From positions 62,001 to 126,000 of the forward strand of contig BDIU01000058.1 in the NCBI GenBank assembly GCA_002118135.1: DNA of 64,000 nucleotides, read 5' to 3'. Source of the stretch: Trebouxia sp. TZW2008. Its lineage: Eukaryota > Chlorophyta > Trebouxiophyceae > Trebouxiales > Trebouxiaceae. Shown in pieces: positions 35,096 through 47,306 of the stretch (positions are counted from its first letter, which is position 1; every line of letters starts with the position of its first letter). Below the pieces are notes generated by a model. The model did not search any database. It saw nothing but the letters and a program-made list of their open reading frames with translations, and had not been told where the DNA came from. Made by a program: the position numbers and the translations under genes.

Positions 35096-38000
35096 ATGCC
35101 TCAGCAAACCGACAGAACGATATACGTCGGAAGCGTGGGAAAGGAAGTGGACGAGCCAGCGCTACTGGCATTGTTTGGGCATTGCGGCAATGTGAGTGTC
35201 GCTTGTGTCACAAGCTGCACTAATCACGGACTTGGCTGCATCGTCTCTGTACAGGTCAAAGCATCTCACCGGTCGGGTGCTACACAGGTGACACAAATAC
35301 GCATTGCTGGGGACCCGTCATACGACACCAGATACGCGTTCATTGAGTTCACAGCCCCAGAAGAGGTGAGAACATCTGATTTTAGCTCTTGGAGGCATTG
35401 AAATCTGCTGAACTTGCAGTCAAACTTTGCTCGGGGTTGCAGGCTCAAGTGGCTCTTCTGCTGGATGGCATGGCAGTCTTTGATAGAACAATCAAAGTAT
35501 CAATGGCCAGGGGGGGTGCAGGTCCTGGTGTTGTCCGTTCAAATGATCCTGACCGGGTGCAGCGTACAGTGCATGTTGGTGGTCTGCCTATGGAAGAGCT
35601 CTCTGAGACTGTGCTGGCAAACTTTTTCCAGAATGTTGGCGAGGTAAGCATGCTGAGCTGTCAAGCTGCGCCTTGTCATCTTGCTATCAGAACAAAGGCC
35701 GCAACTTATACATGCTCAGCTTGATGCACCAGTGTGTTGACCGTTTCAAGCATGCTGAGCTGGCAATGTCCTCCCTGCCAACATACAACCAACACCACTG
35801 CTGCAATGTTGGTATAACGAGCTTGATGCACCAGGATATTGGCAAGGAACACATGCTGCGTTGCAATCGCCTTCCTGCCATCATACAGCAGCCTGCAGCA
35901 TGTTCTGTATCATGAGCTCAATGCACTAGCAGGTTGGCAAGGCAAGTATGCCAAGATGCAATGAACACAGTCACACAGTCAGCAACCCCACTGTCACTTC
36001 TGCATGTTGGGTTTAATGCGATGATCTTGTAGGCCGCGCTGTTGTTGTACACAAAGCCTTTCTGAGAATGGCAAAATGCATGCCATGCAGTCTGATGCTG
36101 ATATGCTTATACAACTTGGCAGTGAGCTTGCAGTCTGACTCACTGACAGTTGTCAGTGACAGAGTGAAGCGTTTCAATTGTCAGTTCTGGGATAGCATGT
36201 TTCAGCACATCACATCATTGGTTTTTGCTTGCTTATGCTCCTGTTACTAAGTAGTGGTCAGTAGGGGGTCTCCAAGTGACCAATCAGTGTTCCATATCTC
36301 AACTCAAGCCTGCTCTTATCTGCAGGTCTTGGCTGTGAGGAAAAGTGGGCGCTTTGCTTGGGTGGAATTCACTTCAATACAAGCTGCTCACCAAGCTCTG
36401 ACGCTGGATGGGGAGCTGCTGGGGGCAAACATGCTGAAGATTTCTCAGTCCAAAACGCCAATACACACTGCTGGCTGGCGAGCACCAGTGAGTCTGCCAA
36501 GTCTGCTTTTGAGATCTCAGCATGGCAACTGCACAGCTGACTCAGAGACAAGGGGTTGCTCTTGTTGCTTCAGCCTCTGTTTAGTGCATGCATTTGCCAT
36601 GCTTGCATTATGCTAGATCATCCTCTTCATTGCCGTTATGACTGAAAATGACATCACGACTAATTGTGACATCACGACCGGGACTGACACCATGACATCA
36701 ACATTGCTTGCTCATGAGTTTGCAAGCATGCATGACTACATCTCTTGTGCTGAGACCAGGCAGTTGGTCAATATGGTCTTCCGTGATGCAGCTTTTTGCA
36801 ACTGCTGGGAATGTCCACTTCACACAAAATTGTGTGCAAAAAGGCTTTCGATTGCTGAGCCCTGCTGCATTGATGTATAGCTTTTTAAGGGCAAGCTGCC
36901 AGCATGCTGCAGCTGTTCAATGCCTCCTGTCTTGGCATCTGAGGCTTTGCTCATGGAATCTGCACTGCTGAGTCTTTTGCCAGAAAGCAGTGAATCAGAG
37001 GCTGAAGAGGCTCAGTCTGTTGCTGTTTGCAATGCGCTTGCATCTGAGGCTTTGACATGTCAGCTTCTGTGCACAGCATGCATATCTTTTTGAACCCTGT
37101 TGACAACGTAAGCTCTCTGCAGCTCAGCCCTTCTTTTGTCGTGCAGAGAGCATGCAGGTGCTGCCCCATTGCACAGTGCTTTCCTCACGACTTGTTTGTT
37201 ACTCCTTCTGGCGTGACCTTGACACAGCACTGCAATGCAAGTTTGACAAGGTTTCTGAGCTTCTTGTCAAACCTCTCATTTGTTTGCAGCCCAAGGGTCA
37301 AGCCCCATCCTGCCCAGACCTCCTTGCAAGCAAATGTGCTATGCAAAGCTGTCATCAATTACCTGTTCTGTTTGCAGTTTTCACTCAACAACCCATTGCA
37401 AGCATATTTGGGGCTCTCACTGCTCCTCTGTTCTGTTTGCAGCCAAGGGGTCAAGCCCAGTCCCGCTCATACGTCCTGATCTCCACTGGATATGCCAAAA
37501 GTGAAAGGTGCACTGGACTGACTCATAAAGGTTCTGTTCTGTTTGCAGCCCTCGTGTCAGGCCCCATCCCGCCCAGACATCCTGATCTCCACTGGATATG
37601 ACACGAGTGAAAATTGCACTGGGCCCTCTCTCACAAGTCCTGTTCTGTTTGCAGTCCAAGATTCAAGCTCCGTCCCACCCAGACCTCAACAGCTCCACTC
37701 TCAGATCATGACACAAGTGAGAATTGCAATGGACATTGCCTCAGATCTTCTGTTCTGTTTGCAGCCCAAGGGTCAGGCCCCATCCCGTCCAGACCTCATG
37801 ACGTTAGCTGCCCAGCGCATACAACAGCCCCTCAGCCCAGGGCTGTTGGCGCAAGCTCCTGCCCTTAACGCCCCCTCCTTTGGCCCTCCCCCCTACGGGG
37901 CCCTACCCGGGCAGCCCCCCCCATCCCCTCGGCCAGACCTTGGCCCCTACCCAAGCACCTCCTACAACTACCCCTTTCAGCAGGGCTTTGACGCCTACAC

Positions 38001-38337
38001 CAACAGCCTTAGCAGCAATTACTTGAATCAGTCGTCTGGCAGTCCCCTTGCGCACCAGCACTTGCCCTTCGGACTCAGTTCTTCTGCCCTAGCAGACATG
38101 TCTGGCTTTGCAAGTCTAGCGTCCTTGCCACAGCAATCGCAGCAGCCAGGGTCTGATCAGCAGTCGCATGCGCTCCATACATCGTACTTGAGACCGGCAA
38201 TACCGCCCAACCAGATGCTGTTACCACATGCATATCAGCAGAAGGCCATCAGCAGTCAGGACTACTCTTTGCCTGGTGATGCCAACTTTGCTTATTCCCA
38301 ACTTTATGCAAATTTGCCAGCTAGTGGAAGTTTTTAA
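35096..38337 (+). CDS. Two-RRM RNA-binding protein, CID8-13-like
   Basis: Exons 35096-35191, 35288-35365, 35443-35643, 36326-36487 and 37765-38337 join in phase 0 throughout: 1110 bases, 369 residues. RRM1 runs from RTIYVGSVGKEVDEPALLAL through RYAFIEF; RRM2 from RTVHVGGLPMEELSE through RFAWVEF to LKISQSKTPIH. Order, short loops and the KTPI end match the two-RRM unit of plant CID8-13 proteins, which act on mRNA with poly(A)-binding protein. I see no PAM2 motif at the N-terminus. The last exon encodes a disordered Pro/Ser/Gln/Tyr-rich tail of about 190 residues. An alternative acceptor before exon 2 at 35255 would add 11 residues in frame. Five extra acceptor copies lie before the last exon. 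Confidence 0.85.
35700..35960 (+). repeat. Probable exon-end echoes after RRM exon 3
   Basis: The exon 3 end with donor (ATGTTGGCGAGGTAAGCATG) is echoed loosely near 35740, 35840 and 35935, for example TTGGCAAGGCAAGTATGCC. These are decayed and only suggestive. They lie on the 3' side. Confidence 0.45.
37290..37764 (+). repeat. Array of five acceptor/exon-start copies before the last RRM exon
   Basis: The functional exon starts at 37765 after TTCTGTTTGCAG. Nearly the same acceptor precedes copies starting at 37290, 37378, 37443, 37549 and 37655. The last three are about 106-110 bases apart. Copies read for example PKGQAPSCPD, against PKGQAPSRPD. Some are followed by a possible GTGAGA or GTGAAA donor, so a unit could be read as a small cassette exon. 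Confidence 0.92.
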
Positions 38338-39708
38338 AGCCTGACAGGCCTGCTAATTGGCAGACGACAACTTGATGCCAGTGTCGGAATGACAATCTGA
38401 CCTGTGTACATAAGCTCCTGGTCCAGCTTGTTTTTTTGGCCCGCTCTTCATAATGACAAATGCACTGTATAGGCAATACTGACCAAGTGCTGTGTGCAGC
38501 TAGACCATGGGTTAGTCCCTGTTTAGGTGTGCCAACTGCTTTAGTGGGTATCATGACTTCATACTAGCATAATAGTAGATAGTGGTCATGATGCTGGCGG
38601 GCAGTCTGGGCAAGTTAGGCCTTTTGCATTCATGCTGCGTGCACAGGTATTCAGAGCCGTAGCTGAGCTGAAAGAGCACGCTGTGTGGACTCTGAATGGT
38701 CATAGCATGCACAGCAATAAATCCCTGGTAGTACATCAGTATGTAGACTGACATTGAGTTGGCTGCACATTGCAGCAGATTTTCGTAACACATATAATGC
38801 CTGTGGTATATATGGTGCAACATGTGTAGGGGTATGCAGATACAGCCAGGTCTTGAAGGTAGACTCCTAGCATTGGTGTCCTACCATTGCTTTCTTTGTT
38901 GTTGGACACAGAACGCTTCTTCTTTTTACTTTGACTTTCAGAGCTTGACTGAAAGCACTTAGACATAGCTATTTCGCCCTGCCTGCTGCGACTTGTAGAC
39001 TGAGTACACTGCTTAACATAGATTGTAATGGTATTGCGCATACGTCACACTTCTTGCCAAGCCAATGCATGGCCTGTAGCAGCAAAATGCAGCTCCCAGT
39101 GCAAGTGCTTGGTATCAGATCAGAAAGCAGCTGAGCATTACGTCAACCCAAACGTGTAGTTGCATAGCACGCTTTTCAGACAGAGCCTGCACGGTAAGTT
39201 TATAGACTGTCAGCGCAACACCCAGCACAAGTCGGCCTCCCTGGCTATTGTGTGATGCCTCAACAAGCACGGACAAAGGCAAACAGCCACAGTCAGTCTT
39301 GCATTTGATGATACCGCCTGACTCCTGGATGATAAGAGAAGGCTGCAGCATATGCAACACTTGACAACACCTGTGAGTCAACCGCAAGCGCAAATTACTG
39401 ACCATCACGAGCGCATGAGCAAACAAATCAGTATCACAGTCTGCTTTTAATGGGTTGTTAGCCGATTCAATCCAGGCCGCCTGACGCAATAGACCCATTG
39501 TACAGTAACCTCTCTTTGTAATGACCACTTTGGTCATCAAGAAATTTGTCCTCACATTGAATTGTCCTCACTTAGAGGGACCAGTGCAGTCAGAATGCAG
39601 TGATTGGTTACCAATGGCGTTGTCTGTACATTGAGATTGTCTTTACATCGAGTATTCTTACAAAGAGAGTTCACTGTATCCCTTTGGCCCTTCCTGGCAG
39701 CACCATTG
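38338..39708. other. RRM gene 3' UTR and possible minus-strand exons
   Basis: Minus-strand stretches near 39500-39406 (AAWIESANNPLKADCDTDLF) and 39330-39115 (ESGGIIKCKTDCGCLPLSVL onward to a stop) have splice-like edges. A lysine-rich stretch lies at about 38960-38850. I recognise nothing and did not join them. Confidence 0.3.
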
Positions 39709-41497
39709 TCACTGAAGCCGCTGCTGACTGGCTCTGCCTTCTGAGCTGCCGCTGGGCAAGGCATCCTGGTCTTTCTTGCCCATGAGCTCCTTGTATTCAT
39801 TGGGATCCACCTTGAGCATTGGCATGACGAAAATGGCGAACACAGCAAAACCTGCATCATCAAATTGTGCGTTGTGAAAATGTCTCAAGTCATGCAGAGT
39901 TGGCGCAAGTGGCATGCAAGGCTTTGAGCACTGGCATGAGCTTCTGAGTGGCACTGCATTGTTGAGTCATGCATCATGAATCTGCAAGTGATGCAGAGCT
40001 GGCAAAAGTTGCATGCAGGACTTCAAGTGGGACAAAAGCTGAGCATGATCACTCACAGGAGCTGATGCACTGCAATGCAGTCGGAAAGCCAAAATACAAG
40101 AGATACCATACAACAGCGATGATCTGAGCAGGAAGCTGTTTGACAGCCTGCTCTGATCTAATCAGAAAGACGAAGCATGCGGTGGTTCAGAGCAAGTGAT
40201 GTATATATGTTCAGCAAATGCTGAGCTTGCTTGTGGCAGATAGCTCACCTATCATCAGACCATATGGGCTCATGATGATGCCTGCCAAGTTGAAAGGTGG
40301 ATGTTTCTGCAAGTACACGATCAGTCTGAAACATGTAGATCCGACCATGGCTCTTGTTCTCATGCTCTCTGCTGCAAAGGCGTTGATGAAAGTTTGCATT
40401 TGGTGAAATGTTGCAGGATAACCAGACTCGCTCCGCTGAATCCATGACATGCGGGAATGCTGATTACAGAGGCACTTGCACATGAAAATTTGCGTTTGAA
40501 GCTCTCATGCATCATCTAATGAAGCAATGGTTGTCTGTCTGCTGTCTGGCTCTGTCAATCAGAATGCAGCTTGTCTCTGCAAGGCCAGGAGCAACGGCGA
40601 AAGGAGTCAGAAGCAAACAACCGCAGAGAGGGTTGCTTACCTGATAGTACTCAGCTTTGGCCAAGGGTCTGATAAGCAGAGGTGATGGCAGCCCCTGCAA
40701 AATGCAAATCATTTCAATGTATATCAGATAAGCACACAAAGCATATGTTTTTGGCTCTGAGGACTTGAGGACCAGTGCAGAGAGTTCCCTTCATCACCCT
40801 CCGCATGCAACACATATGCGATACTCAGGTATATCAAATTATGCAACCCTGAGATGCCGCGGTAGTTGTGAAATGAGCATCGAACCTTGGTGCCAACACA
40901 AACACAAATAGCAATCACTGAATCGCAGGATATGATGAATCAATGGATCAGCGTTTTGCAGTTGTCTCAGACTTGCTTACCTGCATAGGGTTGTTGGCAT
41001 AGGCGCCTGTCACCTTCCCTGAGCTGCCGTCCACATCAATCCTCACCTGTACGGTTGCTGCACAATTACATTGTCACAAGGCAATGAGCTTGATTGCTGC
41101 AATCATGACATGGCTGTTGTTTGAAGCGAATACCTGAGGGAACACCATGTCTATGGATATGACATCAAGCATGTGTGTCCCAGCGGGGACAGCAGGAAAG
41201 GAGAAGGAGCCATCAACTGTTGGGAATGCATGAAGCTGATTGCCACCATTGATAGAAAGTATCAACTTGATTTTGCTGCTTTTGACGCTCTGGTCTGCAA
41301 ATACTGCATATGCACACCTCCTTGAGAAACTTTATATTCACATTGCCACATGTCTGCAAGAGGAGAAGGGTATGCATACCAGGAAGCCGAAGTCTGCCAT
41401 CGACGGCGTGAACTGCCTGACTTTGTGCTGCTGCTGCGCTGCAAAGGCTGGCTGATACGCAGACGGTCAAAAGCCACGTCAGCATGCAACGCCGCAT
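39709..41497 (-). CDS. EMC7: ER membrane protein complex subunit 7
   Basis: EMC inserts membrane proteins in the ER; EMC7 is a single-pass subunit with a lumenal beta-sandwich. Exons (minus): 41497-41380, 41294-41134, 41046-40981, 40694-40641, 40306-40249, 39851-39709. The total is 600 bases, 199 residues, with all phases agreeing. It has a signal peptide (MLTWLLTVCVSASLCSA), the sandwich with INGGNQLHAFPTVDGSFSF and VPAGTHMLDV, LPSPLLIRPLAKAEYY, a transmembrane segment SPYGLMIGFAVFAIFVMPML, and a polar cytosolic tail. It is divergent from cyclin B, 625 bases away. Confidence 0.93.
39880..40030 (-). repeat. Exon echoes, last EMC7 exon start
   Basis: AAGTCATGCAGAGTTGGC at 39889 and AAGTGATGCAGAGCTGGC at 39989 are tandem copies. 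A fragment near 39925 (minus: CTCATGCCAGTGCTCAA) echoes the functional GTCATGCCAATGCTCAAGG at about 39820. They are on the 5' side. Confidence 0.65.
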
Positions 41498-42122
41498 CAG
41501 CTTTGCAATCGCCGGTCCGAAGTGAAGCGAGCTAGGTTACGACGATGGTGGTGCGCCGTTCAAGTCTGAGTGTGCACGTATGGCTTGCAAAGATCACGTT
41601 AGCAGGCCGTCTAAGAGACAGCCCCCAAGAGGGGCAACAGGGACTGCTACGATCGAGCAAGACTAATGACAAATGCAACACGGCTCTGCACAGTGAGAAG
41701 TCGCGGGCGACAGTCAGGTGCATGCGATAGCAAGCTTGAGCGCATTGCGGTGCCGATCAGTCATTCCCTTTCGATTCGGGATCCCAAAGGCAACAAAATC
41801 CCGATTAAAATACTAGAAAGGCGATGTCAGTACTTTACAAGCCACAATCAAACTTCACAATTGCTTTCGTCTGTCGCGATCACAGCCAGCCTGCTCTCCT
41901 CTTACAAGCTCTCAAGCATTGACAGGCTCGTTCTGCCTTGCAGGCGTGTGTGCTGCGCAGGGAAAGTAAGTCTTGCAGCAGCTTGTTTGTTCTGTACAGC
42001 TTGCCACAGCTGCATGTAAGCAGGACAGTGGTCTTGACTGACGTGCCATCACTTTGCAGGAACGGGACCGTCAAAGCTGTGAGAGCCTTTCAATAGCAAC
42101 TTAGCTAGCTCATCTGGCTAGA
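41498..42122. promoter_or_regulatory. Divergent promoter, EMC7 and cyclin B
   Basis: A CG-rich stretch, especially 41500-41780, contrasting with CG-poor introns on both sides. It must hold both promoters and 5' UTRs. No element is identified. Confidence 0.6.
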
Positions 42123-44609
42123 ATGGCTTTCGCACGGTCCCAAGCCCAGCCTGCAGATGAAAATGCTGCTCATCCAAGGGAGCTGAAAGCCCTTGGGGTG
42201 GCCAAAGCAGCACCCGCTGCTGGCAACCAGCGCCGGTAAGCGTAGCAGGCAAAGGCTGAGTCTATTGCTGCTGCTCGTCAAGCTTTGTGGACAGCGGCTG
42301 ACTCTGGACGACCTGTAACGGGTAGCACAAAGTAAGAGTGTGCATGTCTTCGCAGCGTGTTGGGAGACGTCGGCAACCTGGTCGGATGTTTCCCGACTAG
42401 ATGCAATGTCGGCAAGGAAAACGCTGCCAAGCAAGCCGCTGCTGCAGCAGAAGGCAAAGTCCAGGTACGCGGCGCACCGATGTGCTACCTACGTTGTTGA
42501 CTTCCTACTCAAACAGAGTTGCTAGTCCTGACCTGACAGAGGACTTGCTGCCTCGAACAGTCCTGACATGTAGATCCAGATGACAGGCTCTCATTGAGTA
42601 TCATCAAATTCAACTGATGTTGTGATCTGCAGGTCAAGTCTGGAGTCATGACCAGAAGGCAGTCAGCAGTTGCTGCTGCACAAGGATTGCTGCCTGAGCC
42701 TAAGGTAGGCTGTTGCTGCCGCTTAACACCTGTGTGCTATATTTAGATGTACATGAGCTGCTCTTTGAATTCGACATGGTGTCTTTACAGGCTGGAGAGC
42801 CAAACTGGGGCGCAACCAAGCCAAGGACTGGTCTCAGCAGGCGTGACCTCAATGTGCCAGCTCCAGCACCAGCAGCAGCAACTGCAAAGGAGACAAAGCG
42901 ACGGGCTGGCAGCAGCATGAGCTCCCTTCTGCAAAGCCGTAGTGAGGCTGCTGCTGTGGAGCGCAAGGCAGCTGCTCCTATCTCACCTATTCCTGACATT
43001 GACAAGGACGACAAAGCTGACCCTCTGGCTGCCTCAGACTACGTTGGTGACATCATCAGCTACTACAGGAGGATTGAGCCAATGTACCGCGTTGCACCAG
43101 ACTACATGACCAGACAGGTGTGTGATTCAGTTTTGTCTTGCTGGCAGGGAATTTATTGGAAGCGTGTCTTCTGACATGCTCAGAATGTCACTTCTGTTTA
43201 CTTGCTGGGTATACAGGAGTGCTGCACAGTTGCTGACATTTGCAAAGCACATGCTTGCCTTGTCCAAACAGCATATCTCTGTAAGTCTTTGTGCAAACAG
43301 CTATGCTTGCCATGTCTCAAGACTGTATTCTGCAATCATTCTTGTGCAAGGTTTTTCCAGCGTTCTGGCCTATTACATAACGCCTGCACTGAAGTTTGCG
43401 CAGTGCAGTAAGGTCTGTCCTTGGTGTTGCAGACGGACATCAATGACAAGATGAGGGCAATCCTCGTTGACTGGCTGGTGGAGGTGCACCTGAAGTTCAA
43501 GGTACATTGCTGCTGGGCTTTGTTTTGAGCCATTGCTGATCTGTCTTGTGTTGTTGCACCACTTTCTGTCAGAATGTACACTCATATGCTCTTTGTTTCC
43601 TGCAGCTCATGCCAGAGACACTGTTCCTTTCCATGAACGTCATTGACCGCTTTCTAGAGAAGAAGGCTATGACACGTAAAAACCTCCAGTTGGTAAGCTT
43701 CCCTTCCTCTGCTAATTGCCTTGTTGCACGTTGAGCTAACATGTGTCTCATGTATGAAGCTTCTTGAGAAGTTCCATTGCAATTGAGCTGCAGTTGCTTC
43801 TATGAAGTCTCCCAAGTCTGGTTCTTGCAACAACAGCATGTGCAAAAGGCAACAGCAACTCAACGTTTGCCTGTTTTGTGCACAAGTCACTTAAATGCAG
43901 CTGTGCTGCAGCTATGCCTATCTTGCAGCAGAGTTCTGCTTTGACTGCAAGTGTGACTGTGTTCAAAACAGCAGCAGCTGCACATGTGCGCCACGCTCTC
44001 TGAACAGTTTGCACTCACTGCGCGACTCATGGAATTGGCTGTGCTGTGCAGGTTGGAGTCACTGCTATGCTCATTGCTTCAAAGTATGAAGAGATCTGGG
44101 CACCAGAAGTCAGGGACTTTGTGTACATCAGTGACAAGGCCTACACACGTGAGCAGATCCTCAACATGGAGAAGATCATGCTGAACACCCTCAGATTCAA
44201 CCTGACTGTTCCCACTGCCTTCAACTTCCTGTCTCGCTTCCTCAAGGCTGCTGACGTCCACAACAACAAGGAGATTGCCACGTACGCTACATTCCTGGTT
44301 GAGTTGTCATTGCCCGAGTACGCCATGCTCAAGTACTCACACTCCGTGACAGCAGCAGCAGCTGTGTTTGTTGCCATCAAAGCCTTCCAGCAGCCCGCTA
44401 CATACCCGTATGCACTGCGCAAGCACTCAGGCTTTGACGAGGCCAGTATCAGGCCCTGCGCTTTGGCTCTAGCAAACCTGCACAAGAAGGCAGACAAAGC
44501 CAACCTGGTGGCTGTGTACAAGAAGTACTCCCATACAAAGTACTTGGAGGTTGCAAAGGTGGTCAAGGCAGCTGACCTGGCATCTGATGTGTTGGGCCTT
44601 GCTGAGTAA
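42123..44609 (+). CDS. CYCB: B-type mitotic cyclin
   Basis: It activates CDK1/CDKB for mitosis. Seven exons: 42123-42235, 42356-42464, 42633-42704, 42791-43117, 43433-43501, 43606-43692, 44052-44609. All phases agree; the total is 1335 bases, 444 residues. A destruction box reads RRVLGDVGN, split by intron 1, and a KEN box (VGKENAAK) follows, so turnover by APC/C is expected. The cyclin box runs from MRAILVDWLVEVHLKFK through MNVIDRFLEKKAMTRKNLQL and IASKYEEIWAPEVRDF; the C-terminal cyclin fold contains LVELSLPEYAMLKY. Intact in every respect I can check. No exon echoes are seen in its introns. Confidence 0.96.
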
Positions 44610-44645
44610 AGTAAAGTGATCCCCCTAGACGCTTGTTGTTAGCAA

Positions 44646-44650
44646 TGTAA
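44646..44650 (+). terminator. Candidate TGTAA poly(A) signal of cyclin B
   Basis: TGTAA lies 37 bases after the stop, a typical place for the green algal signal. Confidence 0.4.
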
Positions 44651-45342
44651 GTTGTTTACCTCTAAGTCGCTGTTCATTTGGTTTGACTCTTTGTTGGCAG
44701 TTTAGGATGACCTGACCTAAAACAGACGGTCTTGCATTATTGCTTGCTCAAACCAATCCTTTTCTGCATTTCTTGAATGAACCTTTGGAAATGAATCTTG
44801 AGCATCCTTGCTGCTTTTTAAGCAGTTGATGGAAAATGTTTGCCTTCAGAGTGTGCCATTGCTGCTCTGTTGGCAGAATCAATCCGTGTTGGCATTCTGG
44901 CTTGCTTGTTGGTACTCAATCAGCTGTTCAGCCTGACTTTTGTCATCTGCCTGCTGTATGCTGGTGAAACACATTTTCCTCTGAGCTTGACAGCATCTTA
45001 TTGCATGCCATGCAATGCATACTGTAACTTGGTCTCATGCATGCATCAAGATAAAGCCAGCACAACACTTTCCTAGTGTGTTCGAACTCAGTCAATGTTT
45101 GACAATCCAGAGACGTGTAAGAATGCTTCTCATTCTTGAGGCCATCCCTCACAATTCACCTGAACATTTTGCTCAGAATTGACAAACTGTATCGATCCTG
45201 TGCACTTTGACCGATCATCACTTTTGCTCCTGCTGACCTCGTGCTCATTTGGTACGGAGTCGGCTGCTATCAAAGCTTGCTACATTGACACACAGTCTGA
45301 TCAGCCCAACTGCCGCCAGCAGGTCCATACATCTGCAGTGAG
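44651..45342. other. Intergenic region
   Basis: Holds the cyclin B 3' end and the uL1 promoter. No exon is seen. Confidence 0.5.
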
Positions 45343-46822
45343 ATGCTGGGCAGACAAGCACTAGCGCAAGCTCAAAGACTCTGTCAGCGTTTAGAACAGC
45401 TGCAGCATGCCGCCCTTCAAAGCAGTAATGCACAGTGGCAGCAGCCCTCGTTGTATCACACGTTTCAGCTAGCACTTACAGCAGCGGAGACTGCAAGACT
45501 TGATCCTACAGCCGGGCCTCGCTTGGACGTGGATGCCCCTCTGCCGCGATTTATCCCTCAATCTGATGTGACGGAGCAGCAGCGCAAAGTTCGATCTCCT
45601 GTGAACATTCGGCAAGCAATAGATGAGGTCAAGGTCTGTCAACAGCAGCACTGCTCATGCATGCTATCAGCTGTGCACTCTTCATACTATATTCATGTCG
45701 AAACTTTCCATTGCAGGCCAACGCAAAAGCGAAGTTTGATGAGACAGTAGAGATAGCAATAAACCTAGGCACAAACCCAAAGCGAGGCGACCAAGCTGTG
45801 AGAGGGACTGCTGTTTTACCTTTTGGCACTGGCAAATCTATACGTGTTGCTGCATTTGCGGAGGGTGAAGATGCTGTGGCAGCAGCTGAAGCAGGTCAGT
45901 ACAATTTTAAGCTGTCTTGTGAGTGGTCTGCAGATGCCACCGACTCCGCAAATGCCCTGCAAGCAGAACTTCAGATTCATCATTAGCTTGATTGCTTAGA
46001 ACTGTGTCAGCGGAGATCTTGCATGGTCAAAGCTTACAGCATGGTCAAACAGCCTAGTTGTGCTCAAAAGCCCTGCAGAGCATCTTGATCAAGGCTTGAC
46101 GTTCCGCAAGCACTGTCTGGTGCCTGCATCTGCAAAACCACTGCCTGTGATGTGCCTGCCAATTGCACTTGGCAACATGACCAAAGGAAGCAAGCTGTTC
46201 ACGGCATGATTGCATGAGATCATGATGTCCCCATGACATGGATAGGGAAAGAAGGAGAAGAAACGTCTATGCCGTTAGGCGTCATGACGGGAGCCCCTGT
46301 CTAAAGAGGCAGCCAATACCATGACATGCATTTGTGCTGCATATAGGCGCTGATGTTGTTGGAGGTGAAGATTTGGTGCAGCAAATACAGACCTCAGGCG
46401 GCAGCAGCCTCAACTTTGACAAGGCTGTAGCTGTCCCAGCCATGATGTCGAAACTGAGCAAAGTTGCTAAAATCCTAGGGCCCAGAGGCTTGATGCCAAA
46501 CCCAAAGCTTGGGACCCTGTCCACAGACATTAGAGAGGCAATCAGGTTGCTCAAAACTGGCAAAGTGGAATTCAGAGCAGACAGAGGGGCTGTGTTACAT
46601 GCTGGTCTAGGCAAAATTAGCTTCAGCCAGGATAAGATACATGGCAACGCTGGTGCATTGTGTTCAGCTGTTCTTGAAGCAAGACCTAAGGGTGTGAAAG
46701 GTGGCGGTGCTTCAGGGTACCTGTTGCAGGCATCCTTGACATCTACAATGGGACGTAGCGTGCCTGTTTCAGTAGCTAGTCTAGTTCAGGCTAGTCAAGC
46801 ACACAAAGCCAGCAGTCGGTAG
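45343..46822 (+). CDS. Organellar ribosomal protein uL1, probably mitochondrial
   Basis: A large-subunit protein of the L1 stalk. Exons 45343-45633, 45717-45894 and 46347-46822: 945 bases, 314 residues, phases agree. The family core is clear: [67 protein letters not shown]. The roughly 90-residue extension ahead of the core begins [20 protein letters not shown], amphipathic and without acidic residues at first, as in a mitochondrial presequence. A plastid copy is less likely but not excluded. No exon echoes are seen. Confidence 0.93.
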
Positions 46823-47306
46823 CGCATGAAATGACTCAAGCAATTCACAGCCTTGTGCAGTGCCCTGTGAGTCAGTTGTATGGCACTGGCTGTTGCTCTG
46901 TGTCTTGGAGGAGGGAAAGAAAATTGACATGCAAAACGTACTGACACTTGACATGCCATCTGAGTGACATGGTGCCTCGTTCAATTTTGATCTGATCAAC
47001 AGCTCTGGCTGTTTGCTTATTTGGTGATGATAACAAGATATTGCAACATCTTGCATAACAAGTACACTTTCGTGGCGCATCCTGACATCATGATGCATTG
47101 CAATTGCAAATCTTTTCAGAATCTGTGCTGTCCCAAAGCAGTGATACACTCTGCTTTCAAATAAAAAGAGCAACGTCATTCATAACCATGTCTGCATTGC
47201 TGCAACCAGACGTGAAAGCAGAAAAGGTCAATGTCCAACCGTTCAACACAGCCCACTATGTCATGTTCAAGAAGCAGCGTGATGCTACTGCACTGCATGC
47301 AATCTA
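46823..47306. other. Convergent intergenic region
   Basis: Between the stops of uL1 and the DOT1-like gene. No exon is supported. Confidence 0.5.

Noticed and set aside
37290..37765. Direct-repeat array resembling CRISPR
   Set aside because: The units carry splice acceptors and copies of the next exon in a clearly eukaryotic gene; there are no unique spacers of fixed length and no cas genes.
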